64,000 nt of DNA from Turnera subulata (GCA_028386065.3 JAKUCV010005492.1:158331-222330); one strand, 5' to 3'; positions 1-12,283 are shown, numbered from the stretch's first letter. A program made the numbers and translations. Notes: a model not told the origin generated them from the letters alone.

Positions 1-529
1 TAAAAAAGAGATAATTTAAAATGCAATAAATTAAAAAAATATATACTCACATGTCTAATGAGAATGAATAGAGAATAAATGATGTTTATTGCATTATTAA
101 AACATATTTAATAAATTATTTATAAAAATAATAAAATTGAAATTAAAATAAATAAAAAAATACTAACCTGTGAAATAAAAGAGACTGAATGAGAAGTAGT
201 AAATGAAAAAAAATAGTAACAACAGAGAATAAGAGCACATCAGTAAGTGTTTGCTTTTAAATATAGAGAGAGCATAAAAGATGCACCTAATAAGATAGAT
301 TCAAATATTATCATTTCAAAATTAAAATTTTAGATAGGATAGATATAAATCTTATAATTTTTTAAAAGATATAATTTTTGATTAAAAAAAGTAATTTAAA
401 TTTCAACAAAATCAATTCTTTAGAAAGTTTACACAATGTAAGATATGATGCCAAATGGTTTTTTCACATACTCTTTAGTTGCCACTTGTCATCTCTGGAA
501 TTAATCATGAGATGTGTCTCTGCTACATA
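1..529. other. AT-rich sequence without recognised features
   Basis: The stretch is very AT-rich with A and T runs and a short (AT)n run near 525-540. No reading frame of note, terminal repeat or RNA gene was found. It may be decayed transposon sequence or intergenic DNA. Confidence 0.6.
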
Positions 530-1350
530 TATATATATAATAGATTTAGTTTATTGATGTGTTTTATGCCTATAGATTAATGAGATGATTTAATCTTAGG
601 CTAGGATATGTTTATGATTTAAGTTAATAGAGTATTAATATTTTATTATTTTTGGATTTTTAATATATTTTTTTGGGATTATTGAGATGATTTAATTCTG
701 AGTTTAAATATATTTAAGGTTTGATTTTAATAAAATATGGATATTTTGTTGTTTTAGGATTTTTATTTATTTTAGACCTTTTTGAAATGATTTTGGGCAT
801 GAAATAAGTTAAGAGTCTGGACCAATAGAATATGGACCCTCCAGTAATTTTAGCCCATTAAAACACATAGAGATTAGCAACCTTTTTTAACCCTAATTTT
901 GTCAGAATTTCGAATTAAAAAGTATCCATAATTGTATTTTGTGTTTTATGGTAATAAGAGTGCAGTGGAGGGAAAGAAAAGAAAATAGGAAAAAGGGGAG
1001 GATAAGCTACAAGTTAGGGTGGTTTCTGGAGCAGAAAATAGGCAAAAAACTTGTAAGGAAATGCGTGAGAATCGAGTTAAAAAGGATCGGGTCGGAAAAG
1101 GAAAGAACGAATAAGGGAACAGGCGCCGACGGACATGCTTGCATGACCGCCAACACCTGGAGGGCTTCGCGAGAATATCGCCAGCCCCAGGCGGTCGCTG
1201 GGAGAGGACCACCAGGGCTGGGCGGACATAACTCCCAGTTTCGGCAATTTTCTTTTTTTTTCCTGTTTTCTTGATTCTGGGTATCTACCGTTGGATATAG
1301 GGATTCAATCCCGACCCTTAGATCAAGCCAAATCTAGGCACCCTAAACAC

Positions 1351-1358
1351 TATAAATA
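1351..1358 (+). promoter_or_regulatory. TATA box of the first duplicated LTR promoter
   Basis: TATAAATA is followed by 'ggacccctcatt'. The same string occurs at the matching place in the intact Tat LTRs (48610 and 58779), which marks the LTR promoter. Confidence 0.65.
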
Positions 1359-2268
1359 GGACCCCTCATTCCTCCTCAAACACAAACAATTTCTCTATTC
1401 CCCCTCTATAAACACATAAGCATAGGTGCTTGGAAGAATTCTCTCTTTCTAAGCTTGGGAGCCCTAGTAAGGGCTGAGATTCGGGCGAAATTTTGTAGAG
1501 AGGAGTAGCAACAAGGTAACAGTGAGAAAAGAGCAAGAAAAGGGCAAGAAGGAGGTGGATCAAAGCAAATCATTGGAGAAGAGAGGTGTTTCCCGAGAAG
1601 AAAGTTCTAGTGTGAGCAGTCTCGGGAGAATCGCAATATCTAAAGTTGTAGATGTCGGTTTGCTATGATCTTGGTGTCTTTGGAAAGCTGAGAAAGCGAT
1701 CTACAATTTTGCTGTTGATGTCAGACTTTGAGATGATTTAATTTTAAGTTATGAATAAATATTAAGTCTGGGCTAATAAAATATGGATTTTTCAGTAGTA
1801 GCAGCCCATTTAAACACATTACCTGTAGCCCAATTTTAATTTTAATTTTCGTGAAAATTTAGGGTTAAATATATATCTAGCCTATTTTGTGTTTTTATGG
1901 TGTTTTGAATAGAAAAGAGGAATAATTTGATGTGTAGTTGATAAATAGGAAAAGTGATGGAGTGGGATACAAGTTTAGAGTGTTTCTAGGTCAGGGAATA
2001 TTCTAGAGGGCGTGGAAACCAAGTAGAAATCAAATTAGAGGAGAAAAAATCCAAAAAAAGGAAAAGTTGCCCCAGACGGTGGCGGTCATGTCGAGATGAC
2101 CTCCAGGCCTCATGTAGAGAAGACCTCCAAGCTCCGACGGTCATGTCTCTCAATTTCAGAAATTTTCTAGTTTTTTCCTCTTTTCTTAAATCCTAGCTCT
2201 TAACCGTCAGATTTAGGGGTTTATTCTCGACCCTTAGATTATTAGGACGACCCTTGGTCCCCTGAACA

Positions 2269-2277
2269 CCATAAATA
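2269..2277 (+). promoter_or_regulatory. Degenerate TATA box of the second duplicated LTR promoter
   Basis: 'ccataaatagacccctcatt' aligns with the family promoter, but the leading T of TATAAATA is replaced by C. The site is probably weakened. Confidence 0.5.
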
Positions 2278-3371
2278 GACCCCTCATTACACACAATTGG
2301 GATACACATTAGAATTATTCTTCTACACACTATAGGTTGGAAACTTAGGGAAAACTCTTCTTCTTTAAGGTTAGAAACCTTCTTAGGAGCTGTTATTTTG
2401 GAGAAATCTCATGGAGAGAAGTAGCAAAAAGTCAGTACCGAGAGGAGATCAAGAGGAGTGCAAGAAGGAGGCCAATCAAAGCAAATCGTTGGAGAAAAGA
2501 GTACAAACCCGGGAGGAGACTTCTTCTCTTTGCAGTCTCGGTAAAATTGCAATATCTGGAGCTGTAAATGTAGGATTGCTACTTTCTTAGTGTCTGTGGA
2601 TAGCTAAAAGAAAGATCTATATTTTTGCTGTTGACGCCAGATACTGATTCAGCCGCCTTCTGCATCGATTGGCTGCTTGAATTCAGACCAAGATTCAACT
2701 AAGGAGCGGAAAACGCATAGGAGCTAGAGGAGGGCTTGTTGTTGTGACGTGATAGTATGATGATGATGATGCTGTTGATGCTTTGATTATTGTGCAAAAC
2801 CATTTTAGAACTACGTGACCTTGACCTCGGTCATATGGGTACGTAGGTAGTCTCAAGTTGCCAATGGGATGCAAGCCAAATTGTGTGTCTTCATTTTATT
2901 ATCTTATCGTGATGTTGCTATTGTGTTGTTGTGTTGTGATGTTGTTGTGTTGTGTTGGGATGTCACGTAAGAACTACGTGAGCTTTGAATCTGGTTGACG
3001 GAGTACGTAGGTGGATCCTAGTGGTGGAATCTCAAGCTCAATTATGTGTTTATTTTATGTTTTGCTTTTATTTTTGTTTTATTTTTGTCGTTGTGTTGGT
3101 TGCTGCATAGGAAATACTTTGCTCTTCAATTGCATATGATTTCGCCCCAATATTGATGGATTCCTAACACCTTCTCATCTGTGACGAACTCCTGAATTCC
3201 ACATCTTTGGTCTGCTATGATTGGTTGCCTCGGGTAACGGGTGTCAAGTTTTTCCCTGGATTTTGATTTTAATAAAATTCGGGTGGCAACTCCGTTGATG
3301 TTGGATTAACCATAAGAAGAATGTGCAAGGTTAAAGTGAGGGATGAAATTAATTTTTGGTCGGGTCCTCAC

Positions 3372-4113
3372 AGCTAGCTGTCATTTTCAGCTACCTCTAG
3401 ATCTAGCATCGTCGGCGGCAGAACGTTCATCTCTCCAATTTCCAGAAAGTGGTCTATACATGCTCAGCAGACTCCTAGGTTGTATCTTCCTAGGTTAGAC
3501 TGAATCGAATTGATCCGTTGAGGAGCTTTCTAGTCCTTTAATCAAGCACCTACAGAGTTGAAAGAAACAAAATTCCAGGTTTTGTATGCATGGGAGCATC
3601 TTCAACAGGTGGCTTCAAAGTTCAAGATAGTCTGCACATGCTTAGAAGACTCCTAGGTTTGATGATCCTAGGTTAGACAGAATCGAAATAAGCCGTTATA
3701 AAACCTGTCCAAAACTTTAATCCAACACCTGCACAATCAAAATGAGCTAGGTACTAGGGTTATAGATTATGGAAGCTGCTCCAACAAGTGTCACCAAGTT
3801 TCAAGATTATCAAGGTCAAGTTGGTGGTCCAACTACCATGAAAGCAACCTCTCAAGCATGCCAAGCCAACAAGCCTACTCCACTAACTCTCACACCTATT
3901 CCACTAACTTCAATCCCCAAAGATCTAATTTTATTATTTAATTTAGGGATTTGAGAGGTGGATTAAAATAATCTTAACCATACATTAACCATAGTTTGTC
4001 ATAATCAAAATCAATTAAACCCATGGTTAGGTAATTAAGCTAAATCACCAATTAACACTAATTGGCTAATTAATTAAGCACTAATTGCACATGCTAATTA
4101 CCTTAACCCAACA
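3372..4113. repeat. Non-coding flank with a degenerate tandem duplication of about 175 bp
   Basis: Two successive segments (about 3450-3625 and 3626-3750) share 'agactcctaggt', 'cctaggttagac' and 'cagaatcgaa/ctgaatcgaa' in the same order. The rest, to 4113, is AT-rich and has several 'ctaatta' repeats. No gene is recognised. It forms the left flank of the CRM-like insertion. Confidence 0.5.
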
Positions 4114-4118
4114 CTTCT

Positions 4119-5015
4119 TGATGCAAGCAAGCAAGCACCGTGTGGAACTGAAGGGGATGACGGGGCCATTAGCTTGCCTCAAGGACCAATCATAAGAGCT
4201 CGATTGAAGATGATCAAGAATCACATGCTACACTTTCCTCGAGCTTAGATTAGTCAAGAATTGCAAGAAGATAAGATGTTCAAGCTTGGAGAGGAGTACA
4301 AGAAGAAGCCAATATGTGTTTCATTATTGGAGATTGAAGCCTAGTCAATTTAGACCCTCTTGGTCCAATCGACATATCCCTTTATTTTTAATTATATAGG
4401 TTGCCGAATTTTATTTATTAAAACAAATATAATATGCAACATAGGTTTGATTATGTGGGTTAATAGTATTTAATTCAAGTAACTAGGACACATACAATTT
4501 TTGTTGGGCTAGTGGAATCAATGGGCTAAATGGGCTGCTTAATATTTATTACTAATACTTTAGCCGATAATGATATAATGTTTGGTTAAGTCGGCAAAAG
4601 TCAAAGTAGTAAGAATCCAAGTGGAATACGGTTTGGTGGAGCGGTCGTATTTGGCCGACCTTTAGACTTTTAGTTTTAGTACATATAGGACCTAGGGGTT
4701 ACATATTTTGGATACACATTATTCTTGCTATTTGATAATAAAGTTTGAGATTTTTATTACCTTGGTTATTTGCAAGTAGAATTGATTTCTTCTTGTTTAT
4801 TTTAGGGATTGTGTTTACTTATCAAGTAATTGAATTGCTTGTGGCGTTTACAAGATTCCTTGTGTTTATTACTCTTTTGTTGCTTAACGCCTTTGTTGTG
4901 TTTTGAGGTGATAGAGGTAATCACTAAAGCTTTTGGTTGAATTGATTTCTGATCTTGGTGACTCGATTGAATCGGAGGTGCTATCTAGCTTTGTTCTGGT
5001 AGTGTTGCCGTATCA
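4119..5015 (+). repeat. 5' LTR of the CRM-like element
   Basis: Direct repeat of 10712-11608, 897 bp, TG...CA. Its first about 225 bp correspond to the pol C-terminal coding segment seen in the 3' LTR, but here they carry changes such as an early stop near 4246. A degenerate TATA region lies near 4679. Confidence 0.9.
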
Positions 5016-5035
5016 TCTTGGTAGCAGAGCCTAGG
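5016..5035 (+). other. Primer binding site of the CRM-like element
   Basis: 'cttggtagcagagcctaggt' immediately follows the LTR end. It resembles the usual complement of the initiator tRNA-Met 3' end (TGGTATCAGAGC), where minus-strand DNA synthesis is primed. Confidence 0.75.
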
Positions 5036-5974
5036 TATCAATTTCAACTACGTATCCCTTTACTTTCTGCAATTTAGTTTTTTTTTTCTGTTCTTTGTGT
5101 TTTTGGTGTTGCCGAAATTATATATATATAAAAAAAGAAGTTTCGGTTGCTGTCTTTGTTGCTGTCGGCATAGACCTGTTGTGTTGTTAGCTTATCTCTT
5201 TCAGTTTGCATTAGTCGTATTATTCTATTAAAAAAAAGAAAGAAAGGTGCGTTGTGAGTTTGCTGAAGTGTGTAGTCGATTTGCTTGAGGTGGCTAATTC
5301 CCAATTCAATTTGGATATTCATACACTTTGCCGACATTAGTTGTTGCTATATATATTAAAAAAAAAAGAAGGTGTATGCGTTTTTGGATTGTTGTTTGGC
5401 CGAAGCTAATTGTGTAAGCATATTAAAAGTATTTGGCTTGTTTTGCTGCAAATCGACAAAAAGCATATTACCTTTTTTTTTAAAAAAAAATGAAAAGAAG
5501 AGTAAAAGGAGAATTCGGCAAGCCTTGGTATTGGATTATTGCAGAAAAATTGGATACTTTACGCGGGTTGTTAGGGTATCTAGTTGGGTAATTTTTTTTG
5601 ATTCTGCTTATTTGTTGTGTTTTTCTTTCAGCTTTTTCTAATTGAGCAATCTTTGTTTCATATTGTTCGATTATTGCAATATTCATCACATACAAGTTTC
5701 CTGTTCTTTGTGTGTGACTATCTTTTCTTTCAGGAGTCAATTTTTGCCTCTAGAGTTGAATTGTCTATTTTCTTGATAGGAAATCTTTGACTCTTTCTTG
5801 AAGTGTTGCAGGTTTGTTTATTATTTGATAAGATTTACTGATCCTAAAGAATAAACAAAGTGAGATTTCAAGAGAGGTAAAAGGCGAGTGTTCCATTGTT
5901 TCCACGAGAGCCAAACACGAGAGATACACGTGAGGAGCTTTTATTACTAACAAGTTTCTTGTAGGTATTTCATC
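5036..5974 (+). other. Leader of the CRM-like element, no gene
   Basis: This 0.94-kb untranslated stretch is T-rich. It has several A-runs followed by 'gaag' (near 5130, 5230, 5360 and 5480), each after a short (TA)n or T-run, which looks like a degenerate repeat. Small frames on both strands show no known domain. Confidence 0.55.
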
Positions 5975-7222
5975 ATGGTTGGATCAAGAGGAAGCAATAC
6001 TGGTGAGGAGACGCTCCCATCTATGGAGGCGATGGAGAGGTTCTTTAAACAAATAGATGATCATTTTGCTAAGATGAGCGCTAGAATGAATCAACAAGCA
6101 CAATCCATTCAAGAGCATTATACTGCAAGGGTGGCGACAAGAGAGGAAGCACCTGTTGACCAACCCCCACGCAATCAACGAGCTAGGGAGGAGCACCGAG
6201 ATGTTGATGATGATGAGGATGATAATTGCCCTACTGCTGCAAGAGTGCGCCAGCTTCCCCCACCACTTAGGAGAGGAGGAGGAGTTCACCTACCACCGTC
6301 GAGAAGAGGTCGATTATATGATGAAGATGATGAAGAAGACCAAGAGCATGGTAGACATGGGAGGCGTGAGAGGGATGCCCAGAGAGATCGTGGAGATACT
6401 GATTTTAGGAGCATTAAGCTTAAAATTCCTTCTTTCCAAGGAAAGGAAGATCCTGATGTCTATCTCGAATGAGAGAAGAGAGTGGAATTAATCTTTGCTT
6501 GCCAGAATTATTCTGAAGAAAAGAAGGTACGATTAGCTGTGGTTGAGTTTGCTGATTATGCTTTGGTTTGGTGGGACAGATTTGAAGGTGACAGGTTGTG
6601 CCTTGGGGAGGATCCTATTGATAGTTGGTTGGAGTTGAAGAGGATCCTAAGGAAGAGGTTTGTTCCCCGATCATATTATAGAGAGTTGCATCAAAGACTC
6701 CAAGCATTGCTACAAGGATCTAGGAGCATTGAAGAATATTACAAGGAGATGGAGAAGATAATGATTCGAGCAAACATTGATGAGGATAGGGAGACCACTA
6801 TGGTGAGATTCCTTGCTGGGATGAACAGGGAAGTTGCTCACAAAGTTGATTTGCAAAATTGCTTAGACATGGAGGAGATGTTGTCAACTGCCATCAAAAT
6901 AGAGAAGCAATTGAAGGAGAAAGTGCCAAAGAGTGCTTATTCTTATTCATCCAATTGGAATTCAAGGTGGACTGTGAGGGATGGGAGGCAACAAGAGAAG
7001 GCAAGAGAGGAGAAAGCTAGGGTTGCCGATTTCAAGACACTCCCTACTACATCCGAGCCGAGTTCCTCTACATCCTACAAGCCGAACTCTACTACCCCTA
7101 CAAGGCAAATCAAGTGCTTCAAGTGTTTAGGGCTTGGACATATTGCATCTCAATGTCCAAACAAAAGAGTGATAATTGCTCGAGGTGGCAAGTTCTTTTC
7201 TGATGATGAGGCGGAGGAATAA
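5975..7222 (+). pseudogene. gag: Gag of the CRM-like element, interrupted by one stop
   Basis: Gag forms the RNA-containing particle. The first 165 residues include an N-terminal coiled segment, an acidic stretch and an Arg-rich stretch (residues about 85-155). A TGA at 6470-6472 stops it, and the same frame continues through 6482-7222 with the retrotransposon gag core ('ALVWWDRFEG', 'FVPRSYYRELHQRLQ') and a CCHC zinc knuckle at CFKCLGLGHIASQC. The TGA lies where relatives have Trp, so a single G-to-A change explains it. A second in-frame stop, TAA at 7220-7222, separates gag from protease. The frame is constant through these breaks, so loss is by point mutation. Confidence 0.85.
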
Positions 7223-7660
7223 GACGACTCTGCACTACATGATATGCCCGAATTGGAGGATATAGGAGCCGAATCCAATGTAGAGGCCGAAGACAGTTTT
7301 AAGGGAAGAGAACTATTTGTCACGAGGAGAGTTTTAAATGCTCAAGCAAAGGAAGATGAGATCGAGCAAAGAGAGAATATTTTCCATACTAGGTGTTTGG
7401 TTAATGACAAGGTTTGTAGCTTGATCATTGATGGAGGAAGCTGCACTAATTTAGTGAGCTCTATGTTGGTGGATCGCATGGGGTTAGAGTGGCAAAAACA
7501 TCCAAAACCTTACAAGCTACAATGGCTGAATGACATGGGAGAAGTTAAAGTAAACAAGCAGGTTCTTCTTTCCTTCTCTATTGGAAAATATTCTGATTCG
7601 ATTTTATGTGATGTTGTACCTATGCAGGCAAGTCATATCTTGCTAGGGAGACCATGGTAA
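7223..7660 (+). pseudogene. Aspartic protease domain of the CRM-like element
   Basis: The retroviral-type aspartic protease would cleave the Gag-Pol polyprotein inside the particle. The active-site motif reads IIDGGSCTN near 7425-7450, the usual CRM variant of DS/TG. The segment continues to 'HILLGRPW', a typical protease C-terminal signature. The frame is the same as gag and ends in TAA at 7658-7660, one C-to-T change from a Gln codon. The next segment resumes in the same frame. Confidence 0.8.
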
Positions 7661-8998
7661 TATGATAGGAGAGTTGTGCATGATGGGTTCAGAAATAGGT
7701 ACTCATTCACCATGGGAGATAGGAAGGTGTTACTTGCTCCATTGACTCCACAAGAAGTGTATCATGATCAAATGCATATGAAAAGGAGCGTGGAGGAATG
7801 GCAAAAGAAGAAGGATGCCGAAGTGGCTTCCAATGGTGAGAAAGAGAGGATGATTGAGAGTCATGCAAAAGGAGAGGAAAAGAAAGGAAAAGAGAGAGAA
7901 AAAGGAGAGGGTGTTGTCGCCACCAAAGATAGAAAAAAAGAGGGAAGGAAGAAACAAAACTTCTATGCATCTATGAAAGAGTTAAGAGTAGCTTGTGAAG
8001 AAAAGAGGGGAGTGTTAGTACTCTTATTCAAGGGTGCTTATTTTAATCAAGCTGACCTTAACCCCGAGTTGCCTAGTTGTGTTATTTCTCTTTTGCAGTA
8101 TTATGTGGATGTCTTTCCGGAGGAATTACCGAGGGAGTTGCCGCCTTTAAGGGGCATTGAGCATCAAATTGACTTCATTCCCGGTGCTCAAATTCCTAAC
8201 CGGCCAACATATAGGGCCAATTCGGAGGAGACAAAGGAGATACAAACACAAGTCAAGGACTTGTTGTCTAAGGGGCTGATTCGTGAGAGCCTCTCTCCTT
8301 GTGTTGTAGCTATGATTCTAGTGCCAAAGAAGGAGGGAACATGGCGCATGTGTGTTGATTGTCACGCCGTTAATAAAATAACGGTAAAGTATCGCCATCC
8401 TATTCCTAGGTTAGATGATATGCTTGATGAATTACATGGTGCATGCATTTTTACTAAGATTGATCTCATGAGTGGATATCATCAAATTCGCATGAAAATT
8501 GGAGATGAATGGAAGACTGCATTTAAAACTAAGTATGGGTTGTATGAATGGTTGGTAATGCCTTTTGGTTTAACTAATGCACCTAGTACTTTTATACATT
8601 TAATGAATCATGTCTTGCGCTATTTCATTGGAAAGTTTGTTGTTGTGTATTTTGTTGATATTTTGATCTATAGCAAGAGTATTGATGAGCATATGTAACA
8701 TCTTAAGCTAGAATTGGATGCGCTTAGGGCTGAAAAGTTATTTGCTAAGCTTAAGAAGTGTACATTCTGCATGGATCATGTTGTCTTTCTTGATTTTGTT
8801 GTTAGTGCTAATGGGATAAAAGTTGATCAAGAGAAGGTGAAAGCCATTAAGGAGTGGCCCACGCCTACTACTTTCTCTGATGTAAAATCTTTTCATGGAC
8901 TTGCTAGCTTTTATAGAAGGTTTGTGAAGGATTTTAGTACCATTGCTGGACCATTGAATGATATTGTCAAAAAGGAAGTTGGATTTAAGTGGGGGTGA
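7661..8998 (+). pseudogene. pol: Reverse transcriptase of the CRM-like element, catalytic Asp changed
   Basis: A Lys/Glu-rich linker (about 7770-7950) leads into RT blocks 'FPEELPRELPPLRGIEHQID', 'LIRESLSPCVVAMILVPKKE', 'FTKIDLMSGYHQIRM' and 'MPFGLTNAP'. The catalytic block, expected as YFDDIL, reads YFVDIL: the first Asp is Val at 8654-8656, which should abolish polymerase activity. A TAA at 8696-8698 breaks the frame, and the thumb/connection region continues at 8714 ('[19 protein letters not shown]') until TGA at 8996-8998. A frameshift and a TAG near 9091 follow before the RNase H/integrase frame. Confidence 0.85.
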
Positions 8999-9128
8999 TG
9001 CACAGGCGTAGACGTTTGCAACTTTGAAAGAAAAATTATGTTCTGCTCCTATTCTTAAATTGCCTAACTTTGATTCTACTTTTGAGATTTAGTGTGATGC
9101 CTCTGGTATAGGCATAGGTGCTGTTCTT

Positions 9129-10937
9129 TTGCAGGAACAGAAACCTATTGCTTACTTTAGTGAGAAGCTGAAGGGAGCTCAACTCAATTATTCCACCTAT
9201 GAGAAGGAGCTTTATGCATTGGTGAGAGCACTACAATCATGGCAGCATTACTTGTGGCCTAAGGAATTCGTGATCCACACTGATCATGAAAGCCTAAAGT
9301 ATTTGAAAGGGCAAGGTAAGCTGAATAAGAGGCATGCCAAGTGGCTGGAGTTCATTGAGACATTCCCTTATGTGGTGCGCTATAAGCAAGGTAAGGATAA
9401 TGTGGTTGTTGATGCATTATCCAGAAGGTATGCTCTAATCTCTTCTCTTAGTTCTAAGTTGATTGGATTTGAGTATATTAAGGACTTGTATAAATCTGAT
9501 CCTGACTTTGCTAATGTGTATGATGCATGTGAACAATTTGGTTTTCAAAAGTTTTATAGAGATAATGGGTATCTATTTCGTGAGAATAAACTTTGCATTC
9601 CTGCTTGTTCAATGCGTGAGCTTTTGGTTAGGGAATCTCATGATGGTGGCTTGATGGGTCACTTTGGTATTTCTAAAACCCTTGACATTCTGCAGGAACA
9701 CTTTTATTGGCCTAATATGAAGAAGAATGTTGAGCAGGTTTGTAATGGGTGTGTCACATGTCGACATGCCAATTCTAGGGTGCAACCTCATGGGTTGTAC
9801 ACTCTTTTACCTGTTCCTGATGTTCCTTGGACTGATTTATCAATGGATTTTGTGGTTTGTTTGCCTAGGACAAGGAAAGGTCGTGATAGCATTTCTATTG
9901 TTGTTGATAGGTTTAGTAAAATGGCTCATTTTACTGCTTATCATAAAACTGATGATGCTTCACATGTTGCTGATTTGTTCTTTAGGGATGTAGTTCGTTT
10001 GCATGGCATTCCTAGGACAATTATTTCTGATGGGGATACTAAGTTCTTGAGTCACTTTTGGCAAGTTTTATGGAGTAAGTTAGGGACCAAGTTGTTATTT
10101 TCTACTGCTTGTCATCCTCAAACTGATGGTCAAACTGAAGTGGTTAATAGAACTTTAGGGTCTTTATTGCGTGCTGTTGTGGGTAAGAATTTGAAAACTT
10201 GGGAAGATTGTTTGCCATTGATTGAGTTTGCTTATAATAGGAGCATTCATTCTTCTACAGGTTATTCTCCATTCGAGATTGTGTATGGTTTTAACCCACT
10301 AACCCCTTTGGATTTGTTGCCTTTACCTTTGAATGAGATTGTTAATGTAGATGGGCATCAAAGAGCTAAGTTGGTTAAGACTATTCATGAGAAGGCTCGA
10401 ATGCGCATTGAGGAGAAGAACACTAAAGTGGCACAAAGAGCTAATCGTGGACGCAAGCTTGTTAAGTTTGAACCTGGAGATTGGGTTTGGGTGCACTTTA
10501 GGAAGGAGAGGTTTCCTCATCACAGGAAATCTAAATTGGATCCAAGAGGAGATGGTCCTTTTAAAGTGCTGGAGCGCATCAATGACAATGCTTATAAGAT
10601 AGATCTGCCTGGTGAGTATGCTGTGAGTGCTACTTTCAATGTTGCTGATCTTTCTCCCTTTGACATTGCAGGTTTAGATTCGAGGGCGAATCCTTTTGAA
10701 GAGGGAGGGAATGATGCAAGCAAGCAAGCACCGAGTGGAACTGAAGGGGATGACGGGGCCATTAGCTTGCCTCAAGGACCAATCACAAGAGCTCGATTGA
10801 AGATGATCAAGAATCACATGCTACACTTTGCTCAAGCTTGGATTAGTCAAGAATTGCAAGAAGATAAGATGTTCAAGCTTGGAGAGGAGTACAATAAGAA
10901 GCCAATATGTGTTTCATCATTAGAGATTGAAGCCTAG
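9129..10937 (+). pseudogene. pol: RNase H and integrase of the CRM-like element (602-codon open segment)
   Basis: The longest open part of this pol. It starts inside RNase H ('[20 protein letters not shown]', 'TDHESLKYL', 'VVDALSRR'). Integrase follows with an HHCC zinc finger ('[19 protein letters not shown]', then CNGC and TCRH) and a D,D,E core: Asp in 'LSMDFVV', Asp in 'ISDGDTKF', Glu in '[11 protein letters not shown]'. Integrase inserts the cDNA into the chromosome. The tail '[16 protein letters not shown]' and '[13 protein letters not shown]' runs into the 3' LTR from 10712 on, as in CRM elements, where this tail is thought to matter for centromere targeting. The segment is in a different frame from the RT part, so it is not expressed as a polyprotein. 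Confidence 0.85.
10701..10711 (+). other. Polypurine tract of the CRM-like element
   Basis: 'gagggagggaa' directly precedes the 3' LTR start, the normal place for plus-strand priming. It lies inside the pol reading frame. Confidence 0.75.
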
Positions 10938-11608
10938 TCGATTTAGACCCTCTTGGTCCAATCGACATATCCCTTTATTTTTAATTATATAGGTTGCCGA
11001 ATTTTATTTATTAAAACAAATATAATATGTGGCATAGGTTTGATTATGTGGGTTAATAGTATTTAATTCAAGTAACTAGGACACACACAATTTTCGTTGG
11101 GCTAGTGGAATCAATGGGCTAAATGGGCTGCTCAATATTTATTACTAATACTTTACCCGGTAATGATATAATGTTTGGTTAAGTCGACAAAAGTCAAAGT
11201 AGTAAGAATCCAAGTGGAATACGGTTTGGTGTAGCGGTCGTATTTGGCCGACCTTTAGACTCTTAGTTTTAGTATATATAGGACCTAGGGGTTACATATT
11301 TTGGACACACATTATTCTTGCTATTTGATAATAAAGTTTGAGGTTTTCATTACCTTGGTTATATGCAAGTAGAATTGATTTCTTCTTGCTTATTTTAGGG
11401 ATTGTGTTTACTTATCAAGTAATTGAATTGCTTGTGGCGTTTATAAGATTCTTTGTGTTTATTACTCTATTGTTGCTTAACGCCTTTGCTGTGTTTTGAG
11501 GTGATAGAGGTAATCACTAAAGCTTTTGGTTGAATTGATTTCTGATCTTGGTGACTTGATTGAATCGGAGGTGCTATCTAGCTTTGTTCTGGTAGTGTTG
11601 CCGTATCA
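10712..11608 (+). repeat. 3' LTR of the CRM-like element
   Basis: 897 bp, TGATGCAAGC...GTATCA, followed by the target duplication cttct. It contains the last about 75 codons of pol (to 10937) and a TATA-like 'tatatata' at 11273-11280. Confidence 0.9.
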
Positions 11609-11613
11609 CTTCT

Positions 11614-12082
11614 ATCCCACCATAAACTTTACTCTCTTCTCATCTCCATACACCTCTCTTCTTAATCTCCCTCCATCTATATTTAATTATTCTCCATTAT
11701 TAATATTATCAAGGTTGTTACCCTTACCAGGTGTTGACACATAGGATTTTTGGGATCTTTCTGTATTGCCATGTGGAGGGTTTTAGGTATAGTTTTAATC
11801 AATTAGATTTTGACATGTCCATAATGACAAATATAATTATCCAAAAAAAATAAATTTCATATTAAGAAGATCCTGATAAGAATTAAACTCTCATCTGAAA
11901 AACTTATATGTTATATCCTCATATGATTTAGGCTAAAAGTTAAAATTCAATATTAAAAGATCCTCATAAGAATCAAAAACTTATATCGTGATAAGAATTA
12001 AACTCTTATCAGAAAAAACTAATAAGTCATCGTCATTGTATTTTGCAGTTGAAATTCAATATTAAAATATATATACACACAT

Positions 12083-12116
<34 letters not shown>

Positions 12117-12283
12117 TAATATATTATGTTTTTGCCTCTATTATTGTTATCTGATAATAACTATTAATATTGTTATTCAAAACTAACCTTTTATCATTTC
12201 TTCTTCATTATCTCTCTTTAAATACAGATACAGTTTCTGGCTTTGTATGTGTATGTGAAACAATAGTCTCTACCTGTGATGCA
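11614..12283. repeat. AT-rich flank with short direct repeats and (AC)n/(AT)n microsatellite
   Basis: Two related segments (about 11852-11920 and 11943-12030) share 'aagatcct.ataagaat' and 'gataagaattaaactct'. A microsatellite 'acacac...atatat' occupies about 12070-12115. No gene seen. The stretch separates the CRM-like and SIRE-like insertions. Confidence 0.5.

Larger units (their letters stand above)
530..3371 (+). repeat. Decayed Tat-type Gypsy LTR, probably a solo LTR
   Basis: The segment resembles the LTR at 47770-49349 in order and content. It has a block containing 'gagatgattt', the 'cccatt..aacaca' block, a GC-rich dyad region, a TATAAATAGGACCCCTCA-type promoter, a 'gaactacgtg' block and the end 'gggtcgggtcctcaca'. 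No primer binding site or gag follows 3371, which suggests a solo LTR left by LTR-LTR recombination. The left edge near 530 is uncertain because the first about 140 bp of the family LTR are not recognisable. An internal segment is duplicated in tandem (about 755-1725 and 1726-2645), so the copy is longer than the 1580-bp relative. Confidence 0.7.
4119..11608 (+). mobile_element. CRM-like Ty3/Gypsy retrotransposon, structurally complete, coding defective
   Basis: Two 897-bp LTRs begin TGATGCAAGC and end GTATCA, and a 5-bp target duplication cttct lies at 4114-4118 and 11609-11613. Order inside is primer site, leader, gag, protease, RT, RNase H, integrase. CRM assignment rests on the gag zinc knuckle CFKCLGLGHIASQC, the protease motif IIDGGSCTN, the integrase tail, the absence of a C-terminal chromodomain, and a pol frame that runs into the 3' LTR, a CRM habit. 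CRM elements are often centromeric. By eye the two LTRs differ at roughly 30 sites (3-4 percent), which points to an insertion that is not very recent. At least five nonsense or frameshift lesions make it non-autonomous. Confidence 0.85.

Noticed and set aside
939..1274. 111-codon ORF and its antisense partner
   Set aside because: They lie in the solo LTR, have low-complexity composition and no domain, and correspond to non-coding LTR in relatives.
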